DNA of 64,000 bases from Auanema rhodensis (taxonomy: Eukaryota; Nematoda; Chromadorea; Rhabditida; Rhabditidae), in the NCBI GenBank assembly GCA_964057225.1, contig OZ059899.1, forward strand, positions 13,490,001-13,554,000. Direction: 5' to 3'. Made by a program: the position numbers and the translations under genes. Numbering within the stretch: the first letter of the stretch is position 1; each line of letters begins with the position of its first letter. Below the pieces are notes generated by a model that saw only the letters and a list, made by a program, of their open reading frames with translations, was not told the DNA's origin and did no database searches. Below, one piece after another: positions 38,179 through 55,478 of this stretch.

Positions 38179-40114
38179 TTAATGGTTGCCTAGATTATTA
38201 TGTCCACGCCCACGGTTACCAAAGAAGCGCCTTCCACCTCTGTGGTTTGAACCGCGGTTGTTGCCACGCTGATTATTAGAATTTCTGTTACTACGAGTAT
38301 TACTATTATTACTAGCTTGATTTTGGTTTGAATGATTAGATCTTGGAAGAATGTTTTCAAATTCAGGAAAGGAAAGAATCTCACCAAGATCACCTAAATC
38401 AAAAGGCAAGACAGATGCAAGGTAAGAATAAGGACGAGATCGGTTTTGAGATTGATTTCTGGAATTATTGCGGCCTTGACGAGGAGATGGAGGCTCGGGT
38501 TCAGAAGTAGCGTTTGCCCTTGGTCTACTGTTCAGATTCCGAATGAAATTTGTATTGAACCTAGGCCTTACACGGCTCAAATTAGAAACTTCATTAGGCA
38601 ATTCAGGAAGAGAAGGATCAATGCGCCGCTGTTGCTCCCTCAAATTGCTCAATGGTAAATGAATTGAAGAACTTTCTTTCGTTACCTCATAATGGTTAAA
38701 TGACGTCTTCCTTCGCAGTGAATTGCAAAAGCATTTGAACCAATAGGAATTCGACAATCACAAACATAACAATATCGGTTATTGTACACAGGTTCAGCAT
38801 AAAGCCTAAAAAAGAAGCCATAATGATGTCATACTTGATGCTACACTTACGGACTGTTAAACATAGAAGAGCCATCAGAATCATAGTCATAGAAATCAAA
38901 AGAAAGACTGAAAGTACAATATGCAAAGAATGATATGGAGACTTATGTCTTACTCGTCTTCATCAACGAAGAAAGAGTCGGAAAGCAATAAGCTACTATT
39001 ATCGTCGCGTACACCTAAGGCATTATCCTTCTAAAGAAAAAGTTGAAGCTTAGAGATTGGACTCAGGCGATTTAACCATTTCACGAGCTTTCCTAACCAA
39101 TTGCATTACTTGAGCAAAACTTGTTGAAACGTTCGAGGCTTTATCTTCGATAACCGATAAAATTGTTTTGTTTGTTCCATCTATAGACATAAAATATTTA
39201 TTTGTAGCTTGTTTAAAACTACCAAGAGTAGTGTTGAATACAGCATTATCAGATAGACCCGATTGTCTGACCAAATCCCGTAATCTATCAGTTTCGTAAG
39301 AGACTGTTGTAACCAATTCATTCATGGAACCTCAAAATTACACTTATAATAAATTCTCTCTGTCATTATCACTTACGAACAAGTTCGTCGAGATCATTTA
39401 TAGTATTTTCATTTTCCGCCGCTTTAGCACCAGGCTCATCTTCCTCAAGTTTATCCATTCGATTCAGCATAGCTGAATCAGAACGTTATCAACATTTAGG
39501 AATTCAAAACAAACCCAAAAGTTGAAAGTTAGTTGGGACCAATTTAATGCTAGTACTGCACAAACGACACACAGCACACTTTAATACAGGTCCACCATGT
39601 AAAGCCAAAGTTTTTAAACAACTCAAACAATACGTATGCCCACATTGAAGAACTTTGGGTACTCTGGATAATTCGGTGAATCTCTGAATGTAAATTCAAT
39701 CAAATCTCATTTATAGATATTATATTATATTGTATTATATAGTGTTAAGTAATATTATTCAATTATCAAACTTTACAGATCATATTTTCGGTGTTTTTTA
39801 TCTGAACTCTCTCTGTACTTTCAATCAGATTTATACAATTACTTGGCCGAATTTGATGATTGACCTTTTTAATGGCAGGTTCATAAAAATATCAAAAACA
39901 GACATTAGGATAAGATTGTTTAGAAGCATACAAACATTTGAACCCTTTTCAACTTAAACTTCCTTTTCTTATCACTAACCTGATAACAAATGGAACACGA
40001 AAAAACGTCCAGTTCATCAGCTTCAGCGGAATCCCTGCGCTTTTCGGACGTTCCCGAAGGAAGCGGTTCTTCATTGTTTTCCGTATTCTCTTTAGATTGT
40101 ACAGACTTCAGCAT
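38179..40114 (-). CDS. RING finger protein with C2H2 finger and RG-rich tail
   Basis: Eight phase-consistent exons (39980-40114, 39515-39683, 39377-39472, 39077-39330, 38954-39030, 38851-38907, 38686-38805, 38179-38638) encode about 455 residues. A split C3HC4 RING begins CSICYQ and continues VPKVLQCGHTYCLSCLKTL with CAVCR, so the protein is probably an E3 ubiquitin ligase. Coiled-coil helices follow (MLNRMDKLEEDEPGAKAAEN; QVMQLVRKAREM), then an acidic patch (DEDEYDF/DYDSDG). A C2H2-like finger of U1 type follows (YCYVCDCRIPIGSNAFAIHC, EGRRH). The C-terminus is low-complexity Asn/Arg/Gly with RG boxes (GNRGRGHNNLGNH), typical of RNA binding. The first intron is about 300 nt, the others about 45. 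The combination suggests a ligase acting on or with RNA; no orthologue is named. Confidence 0.8.
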
Positions 40115-40610
40115 CACCTTAATGTAAATAATTCATAAACAGGTAGAGAAAAGCTAGTACTTAGCGCGAACAGACAGTATAAACGAGGAAAAACATGAAA
40201 TATACTTTCTTTATAAGGGATAGGAAAAATACACCAACGAATCGGCTTGGTATCAATTCGTGATCAGGTTCATAAAAACCAGCACATAAAACCCTGATGA
40301 ATCCGTTTGTTTTCAAATTGTTAAAAGGTAACGAAACAAAAGATGTGAACAGAATGTAGACATGGCCGCTCGATGCTAACTCAATACAACTACTAGTTTA
40401 CCCACGTCTTGTGAACTTATCCGCATATGCGCTTGCTGCACGCATCTTTGTAAAGGAAGTGCAAGAGGGGCTTTTTGTGATCAATACCTCAATGCATGTT
40501 CCTCATCATTCTAGTTGAAAATCTTTCTCGGAATATTCAATATAATCCAATCACAAGTAATATACTACTGCAAGATGTTCTAATGGACGTTGAACACGAG
40601 GTGTAAGAAG

Positions 40611-40679
40611 CCGCGAACAATGATTCAGGTGAACCGGCTATGCGAAGTAGCCTGAGTCTCTCGTGACCAGTTTCCGCGG
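40611..40679. ncRNA. Candidate structured RNA element
   Basis: CCGCG (40,611-40,615) pairs with CGCGG (40,675-40,679). GATTCAGG (40,622-40,629) pairs with CCTGAGTC (40,651-40,658) with one G-T. GGCTA (40,636-40,640) can pair with TAGCC (40,648-40,652), competing at two bases. Together these make a nested stem about the size of a tRNA, but no T-loop or anticodon consensus is present. It may be DNA-level symmetry in a promoter instead of an RNA gene. Confidence 0.25.
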
Positions 40680-41018
40680 ATGTGCCTGCCTCATGCAGAC
40701 TCTATTGACGGCCTTACATCATATTTGCCTTTTCTGAAATATAGCTCAGGTACTCTTACTATCGCGATTTTTAACAGTCCACAGTAAAGTATTAACTTTA
40801 AAAAAAACGAAGCCTGTTAGCTTTTCTTCAGTTTCATGTTTGCCCAAGTTGACCCTTGTGTATTTAATTTTATGTTTAAAGTAATATGAAAAACAACTGA
40901 TAACAGTCGAAATTGACTATTTCAATACAATATTTTTTTATAAACTACTTCACTTTTAAACGACTTGGTCTTCTTTGTCTTGGTGCCAATGTTTTTTTCG
41001 TGTGATATTTCTTCTGAA

Positions 41019-41042
41019 TGACGACCCGTCGTCAGGACGGGT
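41019..41042. promoter_or_regulatory. Overlapping alternative hairpins
   Basis: TGACGA-cccg-TCGTCA (41,019-41,034) and ACCCGTC-gtcag-GACGGGT (41,024-41,042) share bases and exclude each other. The second is followed by TTTT. About 710 bp upstream of the SPPL2 start. Confidence 0.35.
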
Positions 41043-41753
41043 TTTGAAGATAACCTTCATGTTCAGACTTTTGTCATGCCTCTCATTTTCATTCTGCCAT
41101 TCCTGCTTCCAATCAATTCAGGCAGAATTTTTTTCCTAACTTTTTCGGGAAATCGATTCAAATAGCTCTACATCAGCATTGTTATATACTTAAAAAATTA
41201 TTTGAACAGATGTATCTTTCATAAATTAATATCGCAATCTCTCAACAAACATATCGACGCATCAAGTATATTCATTTTCTCCTTTTCACCTTGAATTCAC
41301 TAATTTTCTATGTTTTGAGTTTTCTAGAGAACAGTCTCGCAAAACAGAGATGACCTTAAGCGGCCGTTTCACTTTCCTGGACAAATTTATAAATAATAAC
41401 TTTTTTTCTTTCAATTTTCTGTTTTGCCCATTGCAGTTTTCGAATTAATAATACTAAAGAAGAATCCGAACAAGGTTTTTCTTCATGTTATTACTAAAAA
41501 ATTAGTTCTGCATTCATGTTTTAACTGATTTGTGTTATTTTTATTTCCTGCCGTCATCTTTTCGATTCTTTAAAGTATTTTATGTGCTGCGACTGTCAGT
41601 TCTTGTATCTTTTTCATGTTCTTACAGTTTATTCTCTTTTTTAGATCTCAATCCTGATTCTACAATATTACTTTCCATTTTCAGCCAAGTCCTCGTCGGC
41701 ATTTAGATAGCCCTCTGGCTGGGCTCTAAAGCCTTCTTTTCTCTTTTATTGAA

Positions 41754-44174
41754 ATGAAAGGCTATGAATTCTTTCTATTCATAGTATTTTTATCTTTTGC
41801 GAATGTAAGTCTAATAATGTAAAATTATTACTCATAATATATCTTTTTAGTCGAAACGGGTACAATTCGGGTATTCTGATGGATACGTATTTTTAACTGT
41901 TCGTAATACCAAAACGGGTATAGAACAAGAAGTTTGTGCAAATTATCTTCAATTCCGAAAAGAACGATTAGCAGAAAGCGTCGATACAGCTGTACGTGTT
42001 ATAGCTCTTTAAGCTCAGTTAATCATATCTTTTCAGGAAGCTTATTCTCTTGGGTGGTGGCGCAAAAACACCGGTGACATTAGAAACTCCACAAAGATCT
42101 GTCCTCTTCCTCAAGGGCCAGAAGAAAAGTAGGACAGTAATACTGTTTTAGTATTTATTTTCATATTTAGATTTCTACACCAAATAGTTCCGTTGAACTA
42201 TCGAATCGACGACGATGGCACAAAGTGCACTCGCCCATTCAACGAAGGGTCTTCTTCATTTAGAAATGCTACCCAGTTTCAAGTATAGAAATATTTCAAA
42301 TGCATGTATTGCTATGTCTTTGTAGGTCGATCAACTAAGCATACATAATGCTTCATCAGCTCTTTTCCTCATCGAGCGTGGTCGACGATTCGTTACTAGA
42401 TGGAGGGATTTTCTGGTAATTTCAATACATTTTACATTTCTTTATTCATGAAATGTTTATTTCAGTTTGCTGACTTTTATGATCCATATGTTAACACAAC
42501 CTTGCCAACCTTCTTTATATATTTAGATGTTTTTGAACATTTATTGGTATTTTCTGTTTTGTATTATCTAATTTATGGATAACATCTGTTTTAGGGAAAT
42601 GATGATAGTGGCGAGCACATGGAACTTCGTTTTTATCGGCCACCCGATAGTTCTTTTGATTTATCAATGGTTTTTATATGGTTGCTTGCTATGACATGCG
42701 TGACCGGTGGGGGAGCTTGGGCTTTTGTGCGACACAAGTAAGTACTGTTATCCAAAAATGGAAAATTTTCAAAATTGAATAGGGCTGGCAAAGATAAAAA
42801 TCCACTTAACAACTCTCTAAATGATTCTGATGCATCTCAGTCATGTTGTGTGCGATTTGCAAATTCACTTGCGATTGTAACTCTTATGATTTTCCTTGTT
42901 GCTATTCTCATGCTAGGATTCTATTTCAGACCTCTTTTAGGTACGATTTTTAAAAATATCTTTGAGTTTCATAAAATCTGTTTAGTTTTTATTTTCAATC
43001 TACTCTTGATGCTATTCGGATCCTTCAGTGTATATGGCTGTTTGCAAGCATTCCTCTCAAACTTCCAATGCACGAAGAGATTGCCTTGTTCGACAGCAGT
43101 TTGTTCAATCTTTCCCGAACTTGGTAATCAGCAGCTTTATATAGAAATGCTTCATGAAGCGTGATTTCAGGTTGCATTTCTCATCGTCCAACTATTGGAA
43201 AAATCTTACTTTATATCTTCTCCTTCTCTATTTGTTTATGTTGGTTCATATTCCGTATGACGCCATATGCTTTTATACTTTTGGATCTTATCAATATAAC
43301 TTTATGTCTTCACATTTTAAAGTCATTGCGCCTACCTAGTCTTAAAGTAAGTTTCAAGATCCAAGAAGGTTTCCTATTTTCTTTCTTTTCAGTGGATTTC
43401 AACACTCATGCTGTGCATGTTTACTTATGATGCCATTATGGTCTTTGTCACTCCACTTTGGACTAAAAACGGATGTTCTGTAATGTTGGAAGTGGCTACT
43501 GGAATTGACTGCTCAGCAAGCAGTAGTATTGGATATCCAATGCCTCCTATAGATGCAAATTTGCCAGAAAAGGTTTAGTACTACTGATATGAAATGTTGA
43601 TATCAATACTTGTTACAGTTCCCAATGTTAATGCAAGTCATGCATTTCGATCCTATGATGAAGTGCATTGATTTGGAAGTCGAAAAGGGCTTCCAGATGA
43701 CTATACTAGGATTAGGGGATATTATAATTCCAGGTGAAGCTTGTTTTTGACGGAATTCTAATGTTTTATCAATTCTTCAGGGTATCTTGTTACTCATTGT
43801 TTCACCATGAATGGCTTTGAAGAGAAAGCTAGACTGATCTATGGCGTTGTCTGCGTTATTGGTAAAGTTGTAATTCTCTCCATGCCATATTCGATTTAAT
43901 TTCAGGCTATGGCATTGGTTTAATAATGACTTTCGTAGCTTTAACGCTCATGAATATGGCACAGCCTGCTCTGATTTATCTGGTCCCGGCAACATTATTC
44001 CCTATTTGCATTTTAGCTTTAATTAGAGGGGAATTCCAAACCATTTGGCACGGCGTTCCTGACGTTGAAATCAAATCAATGGTTAAAATTTCAGATATTA
44101 ATTCTAAGTTAATCATCTAATTTCAGGAAGGACCTCTTGGTGTATCTGAATCGGACTCATCAAACGATTTATGA
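41754..44174 (+). CDS. SPPL2: Signal peptide peptidase-like 2 intramembrane protease
   Basis: Fifteen exons with roughly 45-nt introns from ATG 41,754 to TGA 44,174, about 550 residues. A signal peptide (MKGYEFFLFIVFLSFANS) leads a luminal protease-associated-type region (VFLTVRNTKTGIEQEVCANY to FYRPPDSSFDLSM). About nine transmembrane helices follow. The three diagnostic motifs of presenilin/SPP aspartyl proteases are intact: YD in FTYDAIMVFVTP, GxGD in LGLGDIIIPG, and PAL in QPALIYLVPA. Such enzymes cut type II transmembrane segments in endosomes or lysosomes after ectodomain shedding. The luminal N-terminal domain places this in the SPPL2 branch, not SPP or SPPL3. The short C-terminus is acidic (EGPLGVSESDSSNDL). 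The product assignment is firm; subtype a/b/c cannot be told. Confidence 0.93.
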
Positions 44175-44355
44175 TCTTCTAACTGCATCTATATTACAAG
44201 CATAACAATTTATATATTTTCCCTTGTAAATCTGTGAATATTATATTATCGTGTCAACACATTGTGAACATTTTGATGAAAAAAATGTATTTCTACGCGA
44301 AATTCTCAAAGGGAAACAACATAAAATATAACAAACTAAAAAGAACAGGATAACT

Positions 44356-44744
44356 TTAGAAAGATCCTCCTAAACCAGATGAGCTCATTTCATCTTGGAG
44401 GCGTTTTTGCAAAGATTGAGAGACAAGATTCCAAGTATCCATGAATCGATCCATACATCTGAAAGAATATGTTAATATCAGCATAATAAATATTCTTACC
44501 TTTGAAGGCATTGTTTCTCTGAGCTGGAAAGAGCAGTTCCGGGACTGGTTATACATTTTTGGGTACACTTCTCTGATAAATCCTGGAAATCAATATTATT
44601 GCAATTTACTATCATTGTTCAACTAACAGTGATCAAATTTTGAGCATTGGTAATAGCAGCCTGTTGCTTGACTCCAGCAATAACTTGATCTCTTTGTTCA
44701 GGGGAGAGTTTCTTAAGTTGTTCTAAATCCAACAATTGTTCCAT
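44356..44744 (-). CDS. TIMM13: Mitochondrial intermembrane chaperone TIM13
   Basis: Three exons (44628-44744, 44500-44582, 44356-44458) encode 100 residues. The twin CX3C motif of small TIMs is present (CTQKC, spacer, CLQRC), each with flanking helices ([54 protein letters not shown]). TIM13 with TIM8 carries hydrophobic inner-membrane and beta-barrel precursors across the intermembrane space; the cysteines form two disulfides through the MIA40 pathway. [10 protein letters not shown] is the TIM13-type sequence, distinguishing it from TIM9/10. The ATG directly follows an acceptor (ttttttcag|ATG), suggesting trans-splicing. It is the last gene of a minus-strand run after VPS4 and the LDLa gene. 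Confidence 0.93.
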
Positions 44745-44754
44745 CTGAAAAAAT
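44745..44754 (-). promoter_or_regulatory. Splice acceptor abutting the TIM13 start
   Basis: On the minus strand, aattttttcag is followed immediately by ATG. No cis coding exon upstream is needed for TIM13, so this fits a trans-splice acceptor. Confidence 0.5.
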
Positions 44755-45518
44755 TACGCTACATTTAACATTTTTAGCCTTGAATTAATAAGATCAACAA
44801 AACAAATTGCAAATTGAAGTAATTTAAAATTAACAAGGTCAATAGAACAAAGCGCAAAATTAGATCTTCTAATCAGTCATTAAAATATTAATAAAGGACA
44901 AGCTTCAAAAAAGTATCATAATTATAATTTTGTGAAAATGAATATATCAGTGAGCAGACATAATTTGAACTATGAGCTCATGTAAATAGGTTGCAATCTA
45001 GTTAAAAATCCACAAGTTCAGTTATTATTCAAGTTTTCTTGTTCGAAAAAGAAAAAATAAAGTTGGCTAGATGACAAAAGCAGGAAGAGAAGATCTCAAC
45101 TCAATTCAAGATAGGCAATAGCTTTGTTATCTTACATACGAAATCCTAGGAAGGAAAAAGCTGACAGAATAAATTCATTTGATGAAACACTATAACTATT
45201 GAACGACAAATTAAAATTCGCGTCCTAGCATAATATTAGCAGTAGAGCTAGGTTCCCACCTTTTGTAAGAAATTAATTTTAACAATATAATGAAATTATT
45301 TATTAAATATATATATGTATATTATATATATATGCGTGTATATATATATATATATGATTATTAATTGAGTTAATTGATATTTTATGCCATTTGTATTTTA
45401 CATGGTGATGATTGAGGCTTAATATGACCAGAAGCTTCTGTAAGAACAAGAGCCCCGAAATGTTCACCCGTTTCTTGAAAAGGTCTAGATTCGTAATTCG
45501 GATTCGTAACAAAGTGTC
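44755..45518. other. Spacer with TA tract
   Basis: AT-rich, with a (TA)n run at 45,307-45,356. No coding exon found. It separates the LDLa gene stop from TIM13 on the same strand. Confidence 0.6.
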
Positions 45519-46511
45519 TTATGAGTACATAGAACGGATTAGCAAGTCATCTTCATCTGAATCATCTCTCTGAAATTAAAGATTTATTCTAAACGTTTCT
45601 GAAAACAAGATATAAGAAAGCATACCGGTATAAAACCTCTTCTATTTCGGCTTAATGCCCTTCTTCTAGCTCTTCTTCTAACAACAGTGAATATTAGACC
45701 AGCTAGAACAACAAATATAGCAAAAGATATAACAAGGTCTTTTTTTGATAGAGTTATGTAAGATGTCGCTGTAAAATCATAAATTAAATTTTGTTCTGAT
45801 TTCAGATAAATTCACAGCTGACTGTTTCTGTGGAAGGCTTCGCAGTTGTTGTTGAAGCAACTGGTTGGGTACCTTGTGCTGGAGCAGGTTTTGCATCAGG
45901 AATTAGGTATCTATTACCCATTCCATAATTATTAAACTTCGGAGCTCGTTGTTGATTCATCCTGCAGTTGTTGTTTTACAAAGTTATCGTATAACTATAA
46001 CGTTACCTCATTTGATCGCAATTCCATTCATCACTGCCATCAGCACATTGTGGAACTCCATCACAGAGATCATAATTTGGTATACATTCTCCATCTCTGC
46101 ATGGCCACTGCCATTCACCTTAAAATCAGTAGTCGTTTAGACAAAAGTTTGAGGTCATGTGCTCTCTCACTTGGACACTGGGGTATCATTCGCTGTTGAT
46201 ATCCTCCATTTTGGATATTGCGTTGTCCCATTTGTCCTTCCAGCTATAACTTTTCTATTTTATTTCAAAATATTTAATGTTATAAAAGTCAATAAATTTC
46301 AATAACAGCTTTTTAACTGTGCTGGATGAAGTTGCTTAACTCCAGCAATCTGACTATACTATGCAAAATTTTTTAAAAATCGAAAAAACAGTACTCTTTT
46401 CATTTTTCTCAATAATATAAAACTCAATACGATTACAATACTTACTTGGCCATCAGAATACTTAAAAAATAGCACAAAACAGAATATTAGGAGCATGTTG
46501 TGCTGAGCCAT
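45519..46511 (-). CDS. Single-LDLa type I membrane protein
   Basis: Six phase-consistent exons (46446-46511, 46171-46243, 46007-46118, 45816-45961, 45626-45768, 45519-45569) encode about 196 residues. Order: signal peptide (MAQHNMLLIFCFVLFFKYSD), a Gln/Asn-rich linker, one LDL-receptor class A module (CRDGECIPNYDLCDGVPQC then ADGSDEWNC, with the calcium-binding D..SDE residues), a Thr/Pro-rich stalk, and a transmembrane helix (LVISFAIFVVLAGLIFTVV). A strongly basic stop-transfer (RRRARRRALSRNRRG) and a short acidic tail ending DDLLIRSMYS follow. The DDLL of the tail resembles a dileucine sorting signal. A single LDLa on a stalk suggests a small receptor or coreceptor; function is not known. 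An extra small exon between 46,244 and 46,445 is possible. Confidence 0.78.
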
Positions 46512-46945
46512 GCCGCTTATGGCAAGGGGGGAAAGAAGATCGATACGGAGAAAGCCAGTCGACGCCCGTCCACGTCTTTTACCTCAACCCATAGTTTCAA
46601 TTGAGAAATAGCTCTCTTATCATGTACATATAACCGTTATCAGAAACATGAAAATTGGAAATACTATTTATCCGTTTCTTTAATAACCATTAGCTTTGCT
46701 TTAGAGATTCGGCAAAGTATAAATAAGAACCAGTCAATGAAACAAAATTAAAATCACAGTCAAACTTTTTACAAACGTCAGGAAAAAAAACAAAAACATT
46801 AATGTAGACCACCTAAAAGTATGTGTTCTCTGTTATTTACATGACAATATCACCGTATTTGAAGCAGGACGTTCTAACAAGTAGTTTTGATGATAGGACT
46901 CCATAACAATGTAAGAAAGTAAGAAGTGAGAAAAAATATACAGTA

Positions 46946-50573
<3,628 letters not shown>

Positions 50574-51294
50574 AGATCTCCTATTAATATGAAGTCAGCA
50601 AATCTGGAAATGGATAGAATTGTTAGGTTTTCGAATAATAAAGGTTTATATTAAGAGAAAAAGTAAACCTAAACCAAGTACGTGTAACGAAATCAATGAA
50701 ATGAAAATTAATCGAAATAAAACTGTTTGAGAATTATTGAAACTACATTAGAACTCAAAAATTTAAAGCAAATCAATAAAAAATGAAAAATATGATATCA
50801 AGGTTGTGTCTAGTCAGCAGGTGAACCATAACACACCTAAAAGCTGTGCAATCTTGGATGACTCATCGTTAAGAAAACTTAGAATAAAAGTCATTAATCA
50901 CGTTAGATACTTAAATATTTATTTGGATGATAAGAACGCAAGTTTGGCTGAAATCTGGAGGTTCCATCACCTTTTCAAAATGGAAAAAGTAAAAATCAAT
51001 GTGCTGAGCAGCTGCTATCGACCGTTATGAAGCATGTCACCACATTTTAGTAAGTTCTTTATTTAATGCTCATTAAATTAAAAAATTATATAAAAATTAA
51101 ATATAAATCTATGAAGCCCAGGATTTGGATTTAATTCGGATTCTTGTCAAACCGATGACTCCACACAATCTTTTGAACTGGCGCCATTGGTCCCGATGCG
51201 CAAAGGCGCTCGCGACTGACCCGCGCTGCGGCACCAACAATTGGAGCGGCTTCAGGCAGTGTGTGCCTAGCTGGTTTGCTGGTAGATGCGCCTG
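50574..51294. other. Divergent promoter of VPS4 and Gs-alpha
   Basis: Intergenic 720 bp. The left part is AT-rich and includes the VPS4 5' acceptor (ccatttccag near 50,605). From about 51,110 it is a GC-rich, CpG-containing island running into Gs exon 1 and intron 1 (to about 51,520), the likely Gs promoter. Confidence 0.6.
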
Positions 51295-53396
<2,102 letters not shown>

Positions 53397-54499
53397 TCAC
53401 ACCAGCTTCCTGAGCTTTCTCTTCGTATGTGCTGAGTTTTTCCTTATTATGTTTGCTCACCAGTTACTTTCTTGCCGATGGCGCTCTCCATTGGCTCACT
53501 GCCAAGTAATTCCTTTAGTCCGTTGCTTTAGATATTGGTTTTGTCCAATTCAGTTCTCACAGGACAACCTGAAACAGTTTTGATCTAATCTAAGTCAATT
53601 TCATTTTGTTCCTGAAGCCCAAGGAATACTAACTCATCTACTTACCTCTTAAGATTTTAAACGAGTTGCCTTTAATTCATGTTTCTGGAGATTGGCGACT
53701 TTTGGATTTCAAAATTCAATGGTATTTTCTATTTAAATATACTATCTAAAGTTATTTTGTGCTACAATTTGGGTAATACGGTACCGTTGAAGCTTTGAAG
53801 TTCTTGTCAGGCGGTCATTTGGTATCGTCAACCAGTCATATATAACAACAAGCCTCTATCAGCGCTTGACTTTTTACAATTATTACCATTTTAGTCATCT
53901 TTGCACACATTTTTAATTTTGATGTTAGCGGGATGTATTTCTTTAACTTGCCTGTCTTGAATTCTATATATATACATATATATGAAACTATGCGTCTTCA
54001 CGCATTTACTAACTCTATATGTGTATATCGAATACTTTATATGTGTATATTAGTTTATCGATGTTTTGATCGTTTTATATTGTCTCATGCTTCTAGTTGC
54101 TCTCAAGACATATGCTTTACTAAACGAACTATGTTCGCTTTATTATTTATTGTCGGTATGGTCAATTCTAAGTCATGTAGATCGTTTAACTAGTCTGCCA
54201 TTTCGCTCATCCTTTTTTCGTTTTTACCTTATATGAACGAATTCGCACCGTACCGTATATAGCAGGAGACAGTAGAAATTGTTTCGATAAATATTCATAG
54301 GCCTCGGTGTAACACCACTGGCACTAATTTGTCACTGCAACGTGTATTTAAGGATTTTGAATAAAGTTTAACAATTTCCTTTTTTTGTTATCATGCGTAC
54401 TTTCTCACACACACACACAGATACACACATACATATACACATGAAGATGTGTCACTGGAACCGGTATGTTCAGATTCACTATAAACATCTTCCAACGCA
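53397..54499 (+). other. Gs 3'UTR and spacer
   Basis: About 960 bp to a canonical AATAAA at 54,360-54,365, most simply the Gs 3'UTR. A short (CA)n run follows at 54,408-54,430. No coding frame was recognised. Confidence 0.55.
54360..54365 (+). terminator. AATAAA polyadenylation signal
   Basis: Canonical hexamer, probably ending the Gs-alpha transcript. Confidence 0.55.
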
Positions 54500-55192
54500 A
54501 TGGCGCACGGTCGTGTCTACAAGGTTAGCAAATGAATGATTCTTCGATTTTCCTTTTTTTTTACGAATTTCTGAAAATAGTTGGCAATTTAGGCTCTATT
54601 AGCTCTGACTATACTTATTGAACTGCTGCTATGTATTGCTCTGCTGGGTGTCGTGTATTACCAATATTTTGTTCAAGACACGGGCGTTAATTATCTGCCA
54701 TACACGATAGTTATTGGCGTCTTCCTACTACTTTTCCTTATCTTCCTTATACATACAACCATATATCTATTTTTAAAAAAGAATGAAAGGCTCATCACTT
54801 TTACTATAGTCTTATGCGTAAGTTTCACTACTTCAATCATTTGAAAGAAAAAATCGCCTATTTAATTAGGTTTGTCGCCTAGTTGTCGTTTTTATCGGCG
54901 CTATTACACTATTTTCCGAAGATGGCTTTAGCAGCGACGACAAACATTTTCGCGAAGATCCCTTAAGCTGGCTCTACCGTAAGGACTCGTAACCTCCTGA
55001 ACGTAGTTCGAAGTTGATATTACAGATCGTAAAATGATAGTTGTTGGCGGATTGATCGCATTAGTACCGATATACGTTATACAGCTCTTCGTGTTAAACA
55101 GGTAAAATAAAAATTAAATATTAAGATACCGTTGAAATTTCTTTAGATGCTTCTCAGCTGACAAACGACAAGAATCAATAAGAAAACAATAA
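54500..55192 (+). CDS. Small four-pass membrane protein
   Basis: Five phase-consistent exons (54500-54523, 54593-54817, 54870-54978, 55026-55101, 55147-55192) encode 159 residues. Four hydrophobic segments are visible: ALLALTILIELLLCIALLGV, YTIVIGVFLLLFLIFLIHTT, IVLCVCRLVVVFIGAITLFS and MIVVGGLIALVPIYVIQLFV. A polar stretch (EDGFSSDDKHFREDPLSWLY) lies between helices 3 and 4, and a basic tail (ADKRQESIRKQ) ends it. There is no signal peptide and no tetraspanin CCG motif. The family was not recognised. Reading straight through the third donor would stop early (YRKDS), but splicing to MIVVGG restores the fourth helix in phase, so the spliced form is preferred. Confidence 0.65.
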
Positions 55193-55478
55193 TTTATTAA
55201 GTGTCAAAATTATGACAAACTTGGAATTTAACAAAATTGCCACATAGCGTATAAAAAAAACCATGCAACTTTCAAATCTATACAAAACTAGTAATCACCC
55301 ATTTGGCAAAAACCTTACAAATGATCATTGAATAGGCCCGTCATAAACAACAGAGATTGACAGATTGAAGGATACGACAAATTGTGGACACTGTCTCAAA
55401 AAGCTTTTGGAAATATCTCACCGGCTTAAAGTCAGTAATCACAATACTATGCACATTTGTGGATCAAAATACACCAGT

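Larger units (their letters stand above)
40115..41753. other. Divergent promoter region, 1.6 kb
   Basis: Lies between the 5' ends of the RING gene (-) and the SPPL2 gene (+). The part 40,370-40,760 is GC-richer than its surroundings and contains a foldable block (40,611-40,679). Hairpins occur at 41,019-41,042. An acceptor-like ttttcag near 41,684 probably marks the 5'UTR splice or trans-splice site of SPPL2. No protein-coding frame was recognised. Confidence 0.55.

Noticed and set aside
50806-51030. 74-codon plus-strand open frame between VPS4 and Gs
   Set aside because: It has no domain, no splice partners and overlaps promoter space; expected by chance at this length.
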